NCBI GenBank assembly: GCA_021295675.1
Contig: JAGWBY010000105.1
Coordinates: 1 to 9,630, forward strand
Length of the DNA: 9,630 nt
Reading direction: 5' to 3'
Source of the DNA: Candidatus Latescibacterota bacterium
GTDB taxonomy: Bacteria; Latescibacterota; UBA2968; UBA8231
Shown: in pieces, positions 1 through 6,126 of the stretch
Layout: each line of letters opens with the position of its first letter
Numbering within the stretch: the first letter of the stretch is position 1
Translations under genes and position numbers: made by a program
The notes under the pieces: generated by a model
Told to the model about the DNA's origin: nothing
What the model saw: only the letters and a program-made list of their open reading frames with translations
The model's database searches: none

Positions 1-513
1 AAAGGGCGCCAGCCCCGCGCGGGCGCAGTGGCCGAGGGATTTGGCAATTTGCCAAGCGGCCCAGTTGCTCACGGCTGGATAGAGGATTTTGCCGCCACGC
101 ACCAAGTCGTCGAGCGCGGCGAGGGTCTCTTCCATCGGCGTATCTTCGTCGAAGTTGTGGACGAAGTACAGATCGAGGCGGTCCGTCTGCAATCGCTTGA
201 GACTGGCTTCTACAGCCTGCACAATATGCCGCCGCGACAAGCCTCGGTCGTTGGGGCCGTCGCCCATTGAGCCGCAGACTTTCGAGGTGATTACCAACTT
301 GTCGCGCTCGCCTTGGATCAAGCGGCCCAATATCTCCTCGGAACGCCCGTTGGAATAGACATTGGCCGTGTCGAAGAAATTGATCCCCAACTCGCGGCAG
401 TAGCGGTACATCTGCCCAGAAGTCGCCTCGTCTGCATCGCCGCCAAAAGCCATAGTACCGTAGCACAGGGAAGACACTTTGACGCCCGTGCGGCCCAGAA
501 TTTTGTACTGCAT
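1..513 (-). CDS. Aldo/keto reductase, N-terminal part (cut by left edge)
   Basis: Probable NAD(P)H-dependent aldo/keto reductase, a cytoplasmic TIM-barrel enzyme that interconverts carbonyls and alcohols. Only the first 171 residues are in the window; family members are usually about 310-340 residues, so about half is missing. It opens with MQYKILGRTGVKVSSLCYGT, the typical KxR-type AKR start. The catalytic tetrad is visible: Asp48 and Tyr53 (FFDTANVYSNG), Lys78 (ITSK) and His119 (YFVHN). The start is ATG at 513-511, with AAGGAGA a few bases upstream on the minus strand. It is divergent from the small gene at 653, so the 139 bp between them should hold promoters for both directions, though I see no clear -35/-10 pair. 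Its substrate is unknown; the neighbourhood suggests a sugar or sugar-derived carbonyl (inference). Family assignment is firm. Confidence 0.93.
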   Translation of the reverse strand, partial: MQYKILGRTGVKVSSLCYGTMAFGGDADEATSGQMYRYCRELGINFFDTANVYSNGRSEEILGRLIQGERDKLVITSKVCGSMGDGPNDRGLSRRHIVQAVEASLKRLQTDRLDLYFVHNFDEDTPMEETLAALDDLVRGGKILYPAVSNWAAWQIAKSLGHCARAGLAPF

Positions 514-652
514 CTTTCGATTCTCCTTTAGTGGAATTCCGTGCGGCAGGGCAAGCTAAGGAAGAGGGTAGCTGTTATCAAGTGGCGTCATTGGCCGCAA
601 GCGCCGCGCTGTACACACCCTACATTTGCATTACAGGAGTGATTCAACCCCA

Positions 653-937
653 ATGGACGTACCCCGCCAACGCCTGCTCTACTTGCAGGCGCGTACCCCT
701 AGCGTCATGTCCAGTATAATCGGTCTAACGCTCATCGAGCCGGTCGCGGGCTTCGCGCCCGAAATCCACGCCGAATCAGCACCCGCTTGGCCCTACAAAA
801 CCGTACACGACGCCGTAGTTGACGGCTGGCAAATCGTCCAATTCCCCCACTTACAAGCCCCGTTCGACGACAGGGAGTTGGACGTGATAGGCTATGAATT
901 TATCCTACAGAAAATGGAGGTTATCGCCGATGAATGA
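653..937 (+). CDS. Small unknown protein, translationally coupled to the PhyH gene
   Basis: Unrecognised protein of 94 residues. The C-terminal half looks like a compact folded domain rich in Trp, Tyr and acidic residues (WPYKTVHDAVVDGW at about residues 46-59, ELDVIGYEFILQKME at about 75-89). The N-terminal 40 residues look less protein-like, so the true start is uncertain: ATG 653 has AGGAG 13 bases upstream, ATG 707 has no ribosome site, and TTG 626 is also in frame. Hand-counted GC at third codon positions is about 68%, which supports coding. The stop TGA (935-937) overlaps the next ATG (930-932), the arrangement expected for translational coupling to the oxygenase. No signal peptide or clear membrane segment is seen. 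The function is unknown; the coupling suggests a partner or accessory of the oxygenase (inference). Confidence 0.6.
   Translation: MDVPRQRLLYLQARTPSVMSSIIGLTLIEPVAGFAPEIHAESAPAWPYKTVHDAVVDGWQIVQFPHLQAPFDDRELDVIGYEFILQKMEVIADE
916..920 (+). promoter_or_regulatory. Ribosome binding site that sets the PhyH start at 930
   Basis: GGAGG lies nine bases before ATG 930. It favours 930 over the in-frame ATG at 894, which has no such site and would add 12 residues unlike the family's usual beginning. The site sits inside the end of the upstream small gene, consistent with coupling. Confidence 0.7.
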
Positions 938-1685
938 GCATCTGCTCAGCGACGCCGAAGTGGCCCGGTTCCTCGTCTCCGGCTACCACCTTGTCGAGCC
1001 GGAATTGCCCACCGGGCTCAACGAGTCCATCGCCGCCCAGCTCAATGCGCTCGACTACAATCCCGGCGACGCCATCACCGAAGCCGTGCCCGAGCTCTGG
1101 CAAGTGCTCGACCATCCGACCGTCAAAGGCGCGCTCGTCAGCCTGCTCGGCCCGGACTACGAGGTGCAGTCGCATCGCCACTGGCACTGCAAACAGCCGA
1201 ACTCTCCGCACATGAACTGGCACCAAGACGGCCTCAACAACCGCGACGTGCTGCTCAATCGCTTCCTCGGGCTATACTACCCGACCGACGTCACGCCCGA
1301 CATGGGGCCGACGATCATCGTCCCCGGCACCCAGTTCCGCAACGCCACGTACTCCAACATCCGCGGCCAAGTGCCGCTCGTGGTCAAAGCTGGCACCGTG
1401 GCCTTCACGCACTACGACCTCTGGCACGGCACCGCGGCCAACCGCTCGCCGCACAAGCGCCACATGATCAAGTTCCTCTTCCGCCGCACGCAGGACAACA
1501 CAGCACCCACTTGGAACCACGACCCCGAGGCGGCCAACAAACCCGCCGACTGGAACGAGCGCGACCGGGCCGAGGACGTCACCAACATCCTCAACTTCAC
1601 CAATCCGACCACTACAAGGAGCGCGCCATCCGCCGCCAGAACTGGAACTATCTCATGGGCCTGTCGGCCTAATCCCAACCCTTAG
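930..1685 (+). CDS. PhyH-family Fe(II)/2-oxoglutarate oxygenase, C-terminus frameshifted
   Basis: Phytanoyl-CoA dioxygenase-like enzyme, a double-stranded beta-helix oxygenase that couples 2-oxoglutarate decarboxylation to hydroxylation of an unknown substrate. The iron triad is visible: His98-x-Asp100 (NWHQDG) and distal His166 (LWHGTAANRS), with basic residues at 172-177 where relatives bind 2-oxoglutarate. In the raw frame the protein is 251 residues, and after about residue 223 it becomes low-complexity (Thr/Ser/Ala/Pro). Another frame from 1601 reads QSDHYKERAIRRQNWNYLMG and ends at TAA 1670-1672, a natural-looking end. One extra C near 1601 (ACC CAA instead of ACCAA) would join the two and give about 247 residues. 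The catalytic core lies upstream of the break. It starts inside the previous gene's stop and is followed after 15 bp by the propeller gene. Confidence 0.88.
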   Translation: MNEHLLSDAEVARFLVSGYHLVEPELPTGLNESIAAQLNALDYNPGDAITEAVPELWQVLDHPTVKGALVSLLGPDYEVQSHRHWHCKQPNSPHMNWHQDGLNNRDVLLNRFLGLYYPTDVTPDMGPTIIVPGTQFRNATYSNIRGQVPLVVKAGTVAFTHYDLWHGTAANRSPHKRHMIKFLFRRTQDNTAPTWNHDPEAANKPADWNERDRAEDVTNILNFTNPTTTRSAPSAARTGTISWACRPNPNP

Positions 1686-1700
1686 CAAAGAAAGCATTCT

Positions 1701-2378
1701 ATGACCGTCCAGATTGCCCGCGTTGAAGAGCGTTTCAAATGCCCCGGACCCCAGCCCAACGGCCTACAAGCCGCGCCCGACGGCCTCTGGTGCATCGACC
1801 AAGTGGACCTCAAGGTCTATAAATTCGACTACGAAAGCGGCGAAGTCCTCTTTGAAGCCCAGACCGACACCGCACACTCCAGCGGCATTACCCTCGGCGA
1901 CGGATCGCTGTGGATCGCCTCGACCTTTGAACTCAAGATCGCCCGCCTCGACCCAGCTACGGGCCAGACCATTGCCAAGATGGATTCGCCCGGCAATGGC
2001 GTCGTCGCTTGGGTCGCCGACCAGCAGAATGGCCGCGTCACGGGGGCCCATGGCCTCGAGTGGAAGGACGGCAAGGTGTACGTGGCCTCGCCGCCGTCGC
2101 AATTCGTTCACGTGATGGACGCCAGCACTTGGGAAGAAGTCCACTCCTTCCGCGTCCCTGGCCTCCGAGTCCACGGTCTGGCTTGGGCTGACGACGGCAC
2201 CCTCTGGGTCGCCGACACCTCGGCTGGCACCATCAACCGCCTCGATCCCGAAGACGGGCGCATCTGGGAGGTCGTCCGCGTCGAGGCTCCCACCGAAGTC
2301 CACGGACTGACCATCCACGAGGGCGTGCTTTGGTATTGCGACGCGGCCACGCGCGCCATCGGCCAACTGCACCTATAA
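1701..2378 (+). CDS. SMP-30/Vgb-like beta-propeller protein
   Basis: A 225-residue beta-propeller related to the SMP-30/gluconolactonase, NHL and virginiamycin B lyase (Vgb) group. Five sequence repeats of the type GL-x5-DGxLWxxD can be seen, with LW/VY cores near residues 29, 70, 126, 168 and 210. The spacing is about 40 residues, except for a longer second repeat with an inserted loop (residues 95-115). This is short for a six-bladed SMP-30 enzyme (about 290-300 residues), and I cannot identify the SMP-30 metal-ligand set, so lactonase activity is not established. There is no signal peptide, so it is probably cytoplasmic. The start is ATG 1701 with only a weak purine-rich site (AAAGAAAG) upstream. 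It follows the PhyH gene by 15 bp (28 bp from the restored stop), suggesting one operon. In a sugar-acid cluster a lactone-hydrolysing or sugar-binding role is plausible, but that is inference. Confidence 0.8.
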   Translation: MTVQIARVEERFKCPGPQPNGLQAAPDGLWCIDQVDLKVYKFDYESGEVLFEAQTDTAHSSGITLGDGSLWIASTFELKIARLDPATGQTIAKMDSPGNGVVAWVADQQNGRVTGAHGLEWKDGKVYVASPPSQFVHVMDASTWEEVHSFRVPGLRVHGLAWADDGTLWVADTSAGTINRLDPEDGRIWEVVRVEAPTEVHGLTIHEGVLWYCDAATRAIGQLHL

Positions 2379-2521
2379 AACTGACGTTACGCACGGGCTT
2401 CTCAGGTATAGGATGCTTCGCTTGCGCTCAGCATGACAAAGAAGGAGAACACCAGCCTCTGTCATGCTGAGCGCAGCGAGGCATCTCATACCCGGGCCTG
2501 TGCGTAACATCACTTATAAAA
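2370..2521. repeat. Near-identical 11-bp direct repeats flanking the palindrome
   Basis: CACCTATAAAA at 2370-2380 and CACTTATAAAA at 2511-2521 match at 10 of 11 positions and bracket the palindromic element almost exactly. The left copy includes the last two sense codons and the stop of the propeller gene. This is the pattern expected of a target-site duplication left by insertion of a small non-autonomous element. The A/T-rich half makes chance similarity possible. Confidence 0.5.
2382..2512. repeat. Long imperfect palindromic repeat element (MITE/REP-like)
   Basis: The left arm (2382-2438) and the reverse complement of the right arm (2460-2512) align over about 53 bases with few mismatches and gaps. 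Both outer ends read GTTACGCAC, and the inner ends share the exact 16-mer TGCGCTCAGCATGACA. The loop is about 21 bases and rich in A and G. The core GTCATGCTGAGCGCAGCGA resembles a dispersed motif I recall from many environmental bacterial genomes; that resemblance is from memory and unsearched. It fills nearly the whole 156-bp gap between the propeller and enolase-superfamily genes. In RNA it would form a strong hairpin that could separate expression of the two genes. No coding sequence is seen inside it. Confidence 0.85.
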
Positions 2522-2534
2522 GAAAGGGATTCCA

Positions 2535-3650
2535 TTGAAGATCACAGAAGTCAAAACCGCTGAAGTGCGCGTAAACCGCTACCTCTACCACTACGTTCGC
2601 ATCCACACTGACGAGGGCATCTACGGTACCGGCGAGGCCAGCCACGTCGATGGCGGCTGGCGCGGGTCCACCCAGACCATGGCCGCTCAACTCATCGGCA
2701 AGGATCCACGCGATGTCGATGCGCTCTTTGAAGGCATTCGCCGCAGCTACATCTTCCGCGGCGGCATGTCGGGCTTGGGAATTTCGGCGCTGACGGGCCT
2801 TGAGGTCGCGCTGTGGGATTTGGCTGGCAAAGCCCAAGGCGTACCCGTCTATCGGCTCTTGGGCGGCAAGTTCCGCGACCGGGTGCGCCTCTACGTCGAT
2901 AGCGCCCATGAGGACTACAAAGAGCGCGCCGAGGATGCGCGCGCAAAAGGCTTTACCGCGATTAAGTTCGATCTCGACGACGCAGGCCACCCGGAAAAGC
3001 TCGATCCTTGGAACTGGTCGGTGGCCCCTGCCGAGCTGGAGGATTTGGTCGATCAAGCGCACCAAATCCGCGAGGCCGTTGGCCCCCACATGGACCTGGC
3101 CATCGACCTGCACGGCCGCTACGACGCCACGGCCGGGATGAAGTTCGCCCACGCGCTCGAGGGCCTAAATCTGATGTGGCTCGAAGAGCCGGTGCCGCCC
3201 GAGAATATCGACGCCCTCAAGCGCATCACCGACTCGACCCGTACCCCGATTTGCGCCGGTGAAAACGCCTATCTGCGCTACGGCTTTCGCGACATGCTCG
3301 AACAGCAGGCGGTCGATATCATCATGCCCGACATTTCCAAGTGCGGCGGCCTATCCGAGTGCCGCAAGATCGCCAACATGGCCGAGACCTACTACATCCC
3401 CTTTGCCCCGCACAACAATTCCAGCGCCTTGAGCACCGTGGCCGACGCCCACGTCTGCGCCAGCGTGCCCAATTTTCTCGCCTTGGAATTCCATCGCTAC
3501 GACGACCCGACTTGGAATGACGTGGTGCTCTCAGACGAGTCGGTGATTCAGCAAGGGCACGTGGTGCTCGGCGAGAAGCCGGGGCTGGGGGTAGAGTTGA
3601 ACGAGGCGTTTCTGCAGAGTATGATGGACGGGGAGCCGCTCTGGCAATAG
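2535..3650 (+). CDS. Enolase-superfamily sugar-acid dehydratase (galactonate dehydratase-like)
   Basis: A 371-residue member of the mandelate racemase group, expected to dehydrate an aldonic acid to a 2-keto-3-deoxy acid using Mg2+. There is an N-terminal capping domain (residues 1 to about 115) and then the TIM barrel. Metal ligands are Asp191, Glu217 and Glu243 (AIDLHGR, WLEEPV, CAGEN). The general-acid candidate is His193, the Asp266/His293 dyad candidates lie in IMPD and APHNNSS, and Glu318 in LEFH. As I recall E. coli D-galactonate dehydratase numbering, every one of these positions is offset by a constant +8, which favours that type of chemistry. The second-strand lysine motif is K144-F-D146 rather than KxK. 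The start is TTG 2535, chosen because MKITEVKTAEV is the family's usual beginning and a purine-rich site (AAAGGGA) precedes it. The substrate is not determined (galactonate, mannonate, gluconate and others remain possible). Confidence 0.92.
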   Translation: MKITEVKTAEVRVNRYLYHYVRIHTDEGIYGTGEASHVDGGWRGSTQTMAAQLIGKDPRDVDALFEGIRRSYIFRGGMSGLGISALTGLEVALWDLAGKAQGVPVYRLLGGKFRDRVRLYVDSAHEDYKERAEDARAKGFTAIKFDLDDAGHPEKLDPWNWSVAPAELEDLVDQAHQIREAVGPHMDLAIDLHGRYDATAGMKFAHALEGLNLMWLEEPVPPENIDALKRITDSTRTPICAGENAYLRYGFRDMLEQQAVDIIMPDISKCGGLSECRKIANMAETYYIPFAPHNNSSALSTVADAHVCASVPNFLALEFHRYDDPTWNDVVLSDESVIQQGHVVLGEKPGLGVELNEAFLQSMMDGEPLWQ

Positions 3651-3654
3651 GAGG
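3649..3654 (+). promoter_or_regulatory. Strong Shine-Dalgarno for the antitoxin-like gene, overlapping the upstream stop
   Basis: AGGAGG begins inside the TAG stop of the dehydratase gene, six bases before ATG 3661. It is the best ribosome site on the plus-strand block and supports the small gene being translated. Confidence 0.75.
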
Positions 3655-3660
3655 AAAAAG

Positions 3661-3918
3661 ATGAAAACTCTGACCGTTAAAGTTCCTGAAGAGTTAGACG
3701 TCAAATTAGGGGCCGTTGCAGCACAACGAAATGAGAGTAAATCGGCTCTGATTCGTGCGGCCACTGAGGATCTCGTAGGAGCTGATGAAACATCCTTGTC
3801 CAGTGCTCCGCCTAAAGACGGCGAGAAAAACGTTTCGTGCTTGGTCCTAGCCAGAGACTTGGGTGGATGCATTGAGGGAGCCGCAGATCTTTCATATAAC
3901 AAGAAATACCTGACATGA
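3661..3918 (+). CDS. Orphan ribbon-helix-helix (CopG/VapB-type) antitoxin-like protein
   Basis: An 85-residue protein. Residues 1-40 match the ribbon-helix-helix DNA-binding fold: the beta strand LTVKVPEEL, then helix one, the loop NESKSALIRAA, and helix two. The C-terminal part (LARDLGGCIEGAADLSYNKKYL, about 63-84) resembles the toxin-neutralising tail of VapB-type antitoxins, which are normally followed by a PIN-domain VapC ribonuclease. No PIN toxin is present: the next gene is RidA-like, and the tail stops right after KKYLT, a few residues earlier than the relatives I remember. GC is about 49% over the first 240 bases (hand count), against about 60% in a sampled stretch of the adjacent gene, suggesting transfer from elsewhere. 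TGA 3916-3918 overlaps the next ATG (ATGA), a junction typical of antitoxin-toxin pairs. It could also serve as a repressor of this operon. Confidence 0.8.
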   Translation: MKTLTVKVPEELDVKLGAVAAQRNESKSALIRAATEDLVGADETSLSSAPPKDGEKNVSCLVLARDLGGCIEGAADLSYNKKYLT

Positions 3919-4313
3919 CCCAACGCAAAGCACACAACCCCGCTTGGCCCTGGACCGAAAATTTCCGCATCTCGCAGGCCGTGCAGATGGGCGATACGAT
4001 CTATGTCTCCGGCCAAGGGCCGCTCGACTCGGAGGGGCAACTCGTCGGCGAAGACGACATGGCCGCGCAGTCGCGTCAAGTGTTTGCCAACATCCGCGCC
4101 GTGCTCGCCGAGGCCGGTGCGACCATGGACGACGTGGTCAAGATCACCTCGTTTATCACCGACACGGGCCGCTACGCCGAGTACGCGGCCGCCCGCGCCG
4201 AGTCCTTTCCCAACCAAGTCCCCGCCAGCTCTACCGTGACGGTCGCCGATCTAGTCCTGCCGGGAATGCTCGTCGAAGTCGAGGCTATAGCCGTTTTGGG
4301 CAGCGGTAGCTAA
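3915..4313 (+). CDS. RidA-family (YjgF/YER057c/UK114) protein lacking the canonical arginine
   Basis: A 132-residue, complete RidA-family protein. The family forms cytoplasmic trimers; archetypes hydrolyse reactive enamine/imine intermediates. Family signatures are GDTIYVSGQGPLD (residues 26-38), the helix around 50-68, DVVKITSFITD (73-83), and the C-terminal VEVEAIA (120-126) with the conserved Glu at 121 or 123. In the signature before that, archetypal RidA has P-A-R-S/T; here it reads PASSTV, so the substrate-carboxylate-binding arginine is Ser105. That argues against classical 2-aminoacrylate deaminase activity and for one of the Rid subgroups of other or unknown function. It overlaps the antitoxin gene by 4 bp (ATGA) and has no good ribosome site of its own, so its translation probably depends on the upstream gene. 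It is the last gene of the plus-strand block. Confidence 0.93.
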   Translation: MTQRKAHNPAWPWTENFRISQAVQMGDTIYVSGQGPLDSEGQLVGEDDMAAQSRQVFANIRAVLAEAGATMDDVVKITSFITDTGRYAEYAAARAESFPNQVPASSTVTVADLVLPGMLVEVEAIAVLGSGS

Positions 4314-6038
4314 CTACCTCGGCTCCCGATAGACATCTGGCCCGGAGCCGCCGACCAAGATGTCCAAATCGACGCCCTTGTCGGCTTGGAGCACGTGCTT
4401 GACATACAACCCAGCGTAACCCCGCGTGACAACTGGCGAAGGCGGCGTCCACGCTTGCCGCCTGCTTTGCAACTCCTCCTCGGGCACGGCCATATTCAAC
4501 GACCGCTTCTCTACGTCCAACTCGATCAGGTCGCCGTCCTGCACCAAGGCCAGCGGACCGCCCACGGCGGCTTCGGGCGCGACGTGCAGAATCACCGTGC
4601 CGTAGGCCGTGCCACTCATCCGCCCGTCCGAGATGCAAACCATGTCGCGCACGCCCTGCTGCAACAGCTTCTTGGGCAACCCGAACTTCCCCGCCTCGGG
4701 CATACCAGGGAAACCTTTTGGGCCGATGCCCTTCAAGACTAGTACGCTGTCTTTGTCCACGTCGAGACTGGGATCGTCAATCCGCGCCCTATAGTCTTCT
4801 ATACTTTCAAACACCACGGCTCGTCCGCAATGCTGCATCAGTTCGGGAGAGGCGGCCGACGGCTTGATAATCGCCCCATCCGGGCAGAGGTTGCCCCGGA
4901 GCACGGCGATCCCGGCCGCCTCCTTGAGCGGCTTGTCAATCGCGGCGATGACCTCCCGGTTGTAGCATTGGGCACCCGAGGTGTTTTCGCCGAGCGTCTT
5001 GCCCGTCACCGTCAAGGTATCCATGTGCAGATGTTCCTTCATCTCTTGGATCACGGCGGGCAAGCCCCCGGCGTAGAAGAAGTCCTCCATCAGATATTCG
5101 CCCGAGGGCATTAGGTTGACCAAGTGCGGCATGCGGCTGCCCAAGTGGTCGAAGTCGTCCAAATCCAACTCGACGCCGAGCCGACCGGCAATAGCCAACA
5201 GATGCACCACGAAGTTGGTCGAGCCGCCCAGCGCTGCGTTGACCTTGATGGCGTTTTCTACGGCAGGACGCGTCAAAATGCGCGACATGCGCAAATCTTC
5301 TCGCACCATCTCGACGATGCGATTGCCCGCTAAGTGCCCCAAGCGCTTGCGCCGCGCATCCGGCCCTGGGATCGCCGCACCGCTCGGCAGCGTCAGCCCG
5401 ACAGTCTCGACCATGCAGGCCATCGTCGAAGCCGTACCCATGGTCATGCAGTGGCCGTCCGAGCGCGAAATCCCGGCCTCGGCCTCTAGGTAATCCAGGC
5501 GCGAGATGCTCCCGGCCCGCAGCTCGGTGGTAAAGCGATAGACATCCGTGCCGGAGCCGATATTCTCATTGCGGAACTTGCCATTGAGCATCGGCCCGCC
5601 CGTCACCGCAATGGTCGGCAAGTCCACGCTCGCCGCTCCCATCAGACAAGCTGGCGTCGTTTTGTCGCAGCTAGTTAGCAGCACTACCCCGTCGAGCGGA
5701 TTGGCGCGGATGCTTTCCTCCACGTCCATACTCGCCAAGTTGCGGTAGAGCATGGTCGTCGGCTTCATCAGCGTCTCGCCGAGCGAGGTAACCGGAAATT
5801 CGAGCGGAAAGCCCCCGGCCTCGTACACTCCGCGCTTGACTTGCTCGGCCAAGATTCGCAGATGGGCGTTGCAAGGATTCAAATCCGACCACGTGTTGCA
5901 GATCCCGATCACGGGCCGACCGTCGAACATCTGCTCGGGATGGCCTTGGTTTTTGGTCCAGCCACGGGACACAAACCCTTGGTGCCACTCGTCGCCAAAC
6001 CACCCGGCACTGCGCAATGTTTTTTTGTCGCCGCTCAT
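4314..6038 (-). CDS. IlvD/EDD-family dehydratase, likely sugar acid (arabinonate/xylonate type)
   Basis: A 574-residue Fe-S dehydratase of the IlvD/EDD family. Sequence style (RSAGWFGDEWHQGFVSRGW at the N-terminus, EFPVTSLGET) is that of the L-arabinonate/D-xylonate dehydratase branch rather than branched-chain dihydroxy-acid dehydratase. Candidate Fe-S cysteines are Cys56 (NPC), Cys124 (TSCDK) and Cys197 (GHC). They keep the spacing I recall for Rhizobium arabinonate dehydratase with a constant offset. Mg-site candidates are Glu88, Asp125 and Lys126 (often carbamylated), and the catalytic serine candidate is Ser475 (GRMSGTAYG). The start is ATG 6038-6036 because AAGGAG lies four bases upstream. 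The frame is open further upstream to 6986 only because the aldolase gene is frameshifted into it. It would give 2-keto-3-deoxy acids, the usual substrates of the aldolase type encoded just upstream. The exact sugar acid is not known. Confidence 0.93.
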   Translation of the reverse strand: MSGDKKTLRSAGWFGDEWHQGFVSRGWTKNQGHPEQMFDGRPVIGICNTWSDLNPCNAHLRILAEQVKRGVYEAGGFPLEFPVTSLGETLMKPTTMLYRNLASMDVEESIRANPLDGVVLLTSCDKTTPACLMGAASVDLPTIAVTGGPMLNGKFRNENIGSGTDVYRFTTELRAGSISRLDYLEAEAGISRSDGHCMTMGTASTMACMVETVGLTLPSGAAIPGPDARRKRLGHLAGNRIVEMVREDLRMSRILTRPAVENAIKVNAALGGSTNFVVHLLAIAGRLGVELDLDDFDHLGSRMPHLVNLMPSGEYLMEDFFYAGGLPAVIQEMKEHLHMDTLTVTGKTLGENTSGAQCYNREVIAAIDKPLKEAAGIAVLRGNLCPDGAIIKPSAASPELMQHCGRAVVFESIEDYRARIDDPSLDVDKDSVLVLKGIGPKGFPGMPEAGKFGLPKKLLQQGVRDMVCISDGRMSGTAYGTVILHVAPEAAVGGPLALVQDGDLIELDVEKRSLNMAVPEEELQSRRQAWTPPSPVVTRGYAGLYVKHVLQADKGVDLDILVGGSGPDVYREPR

Positions 6039-6042
6039 GGTA

Positions 6043-6048
6043 CTCCTT
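6043..6048 (-). promoter_or_regulatory. Ribosome binding site fixing the IlvD-family start at 6038
   Basis: AAGGAG on the minus strand lies four bases before ATG 6038-6036. It shows that the dehydratase starts here. The 890-residue open frame reaching back to 6986 is an artefact of the aldolase frameshift. Confidence 0.8.
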
Positions 6049-6068
6049 GGAATCTGTCTCGCAAAATT

Positions 6069-6102
6069 GACGAGGGGCGAACGCAATCGTTCGCCCCTCG
6101 TC
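6069..6102 (-). terminator. Perfect 15-bp inverted repeat between aldolase and dehydratase genes
   Basis: Arms at 6069-6083 and 6088-6102 are perfectly complementary (GACGAGGGGCGAACG on the plus strand) with a 4-base loop. Read on the minus strand the stem is followed by AATTTTGC, a short T run, so it can act as an intrinsic terminator or attenuator that lowers dehydratase expression relative to the upstream genes. The GGGGCGAA...TTCGCCCC core is also the form of dispersed palindromic repeats in many environmental genomes (from memory), so it may be a mobile repeat serving as a terminator. It occupies much of the 88-bp gap, the largest in the minus-strand block. Confidence 0.75.
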
Positions 6103-6126
6103 GGCAGGTTGGATCGGATGGCTGCG

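Noticed and set aside
715..720. Perfect TATAAT box, possible promoter -10 for the PhyH gene
   Set aside because: There is no acceptable -35 at 16-18 bp and no extended -10 TG. It lies inside the small coding frame, and using it would leave that frame without a start. Probably chance.
1764..2372. 202-residue open frame antisense to the propeller gene
   Set aside because: Typical GC-rich shadow frame. The plus-strand protein has clear propeller repeats and correct gene context.
3531..4217. 228-residue minus-strand frame under the antitoxin and RidA-like genes
   Set aside because: It is antisense to three recognised coding regions and has no domain features. Considered as a missing toxin, but it shows no PIN-like acidic motif pattern.
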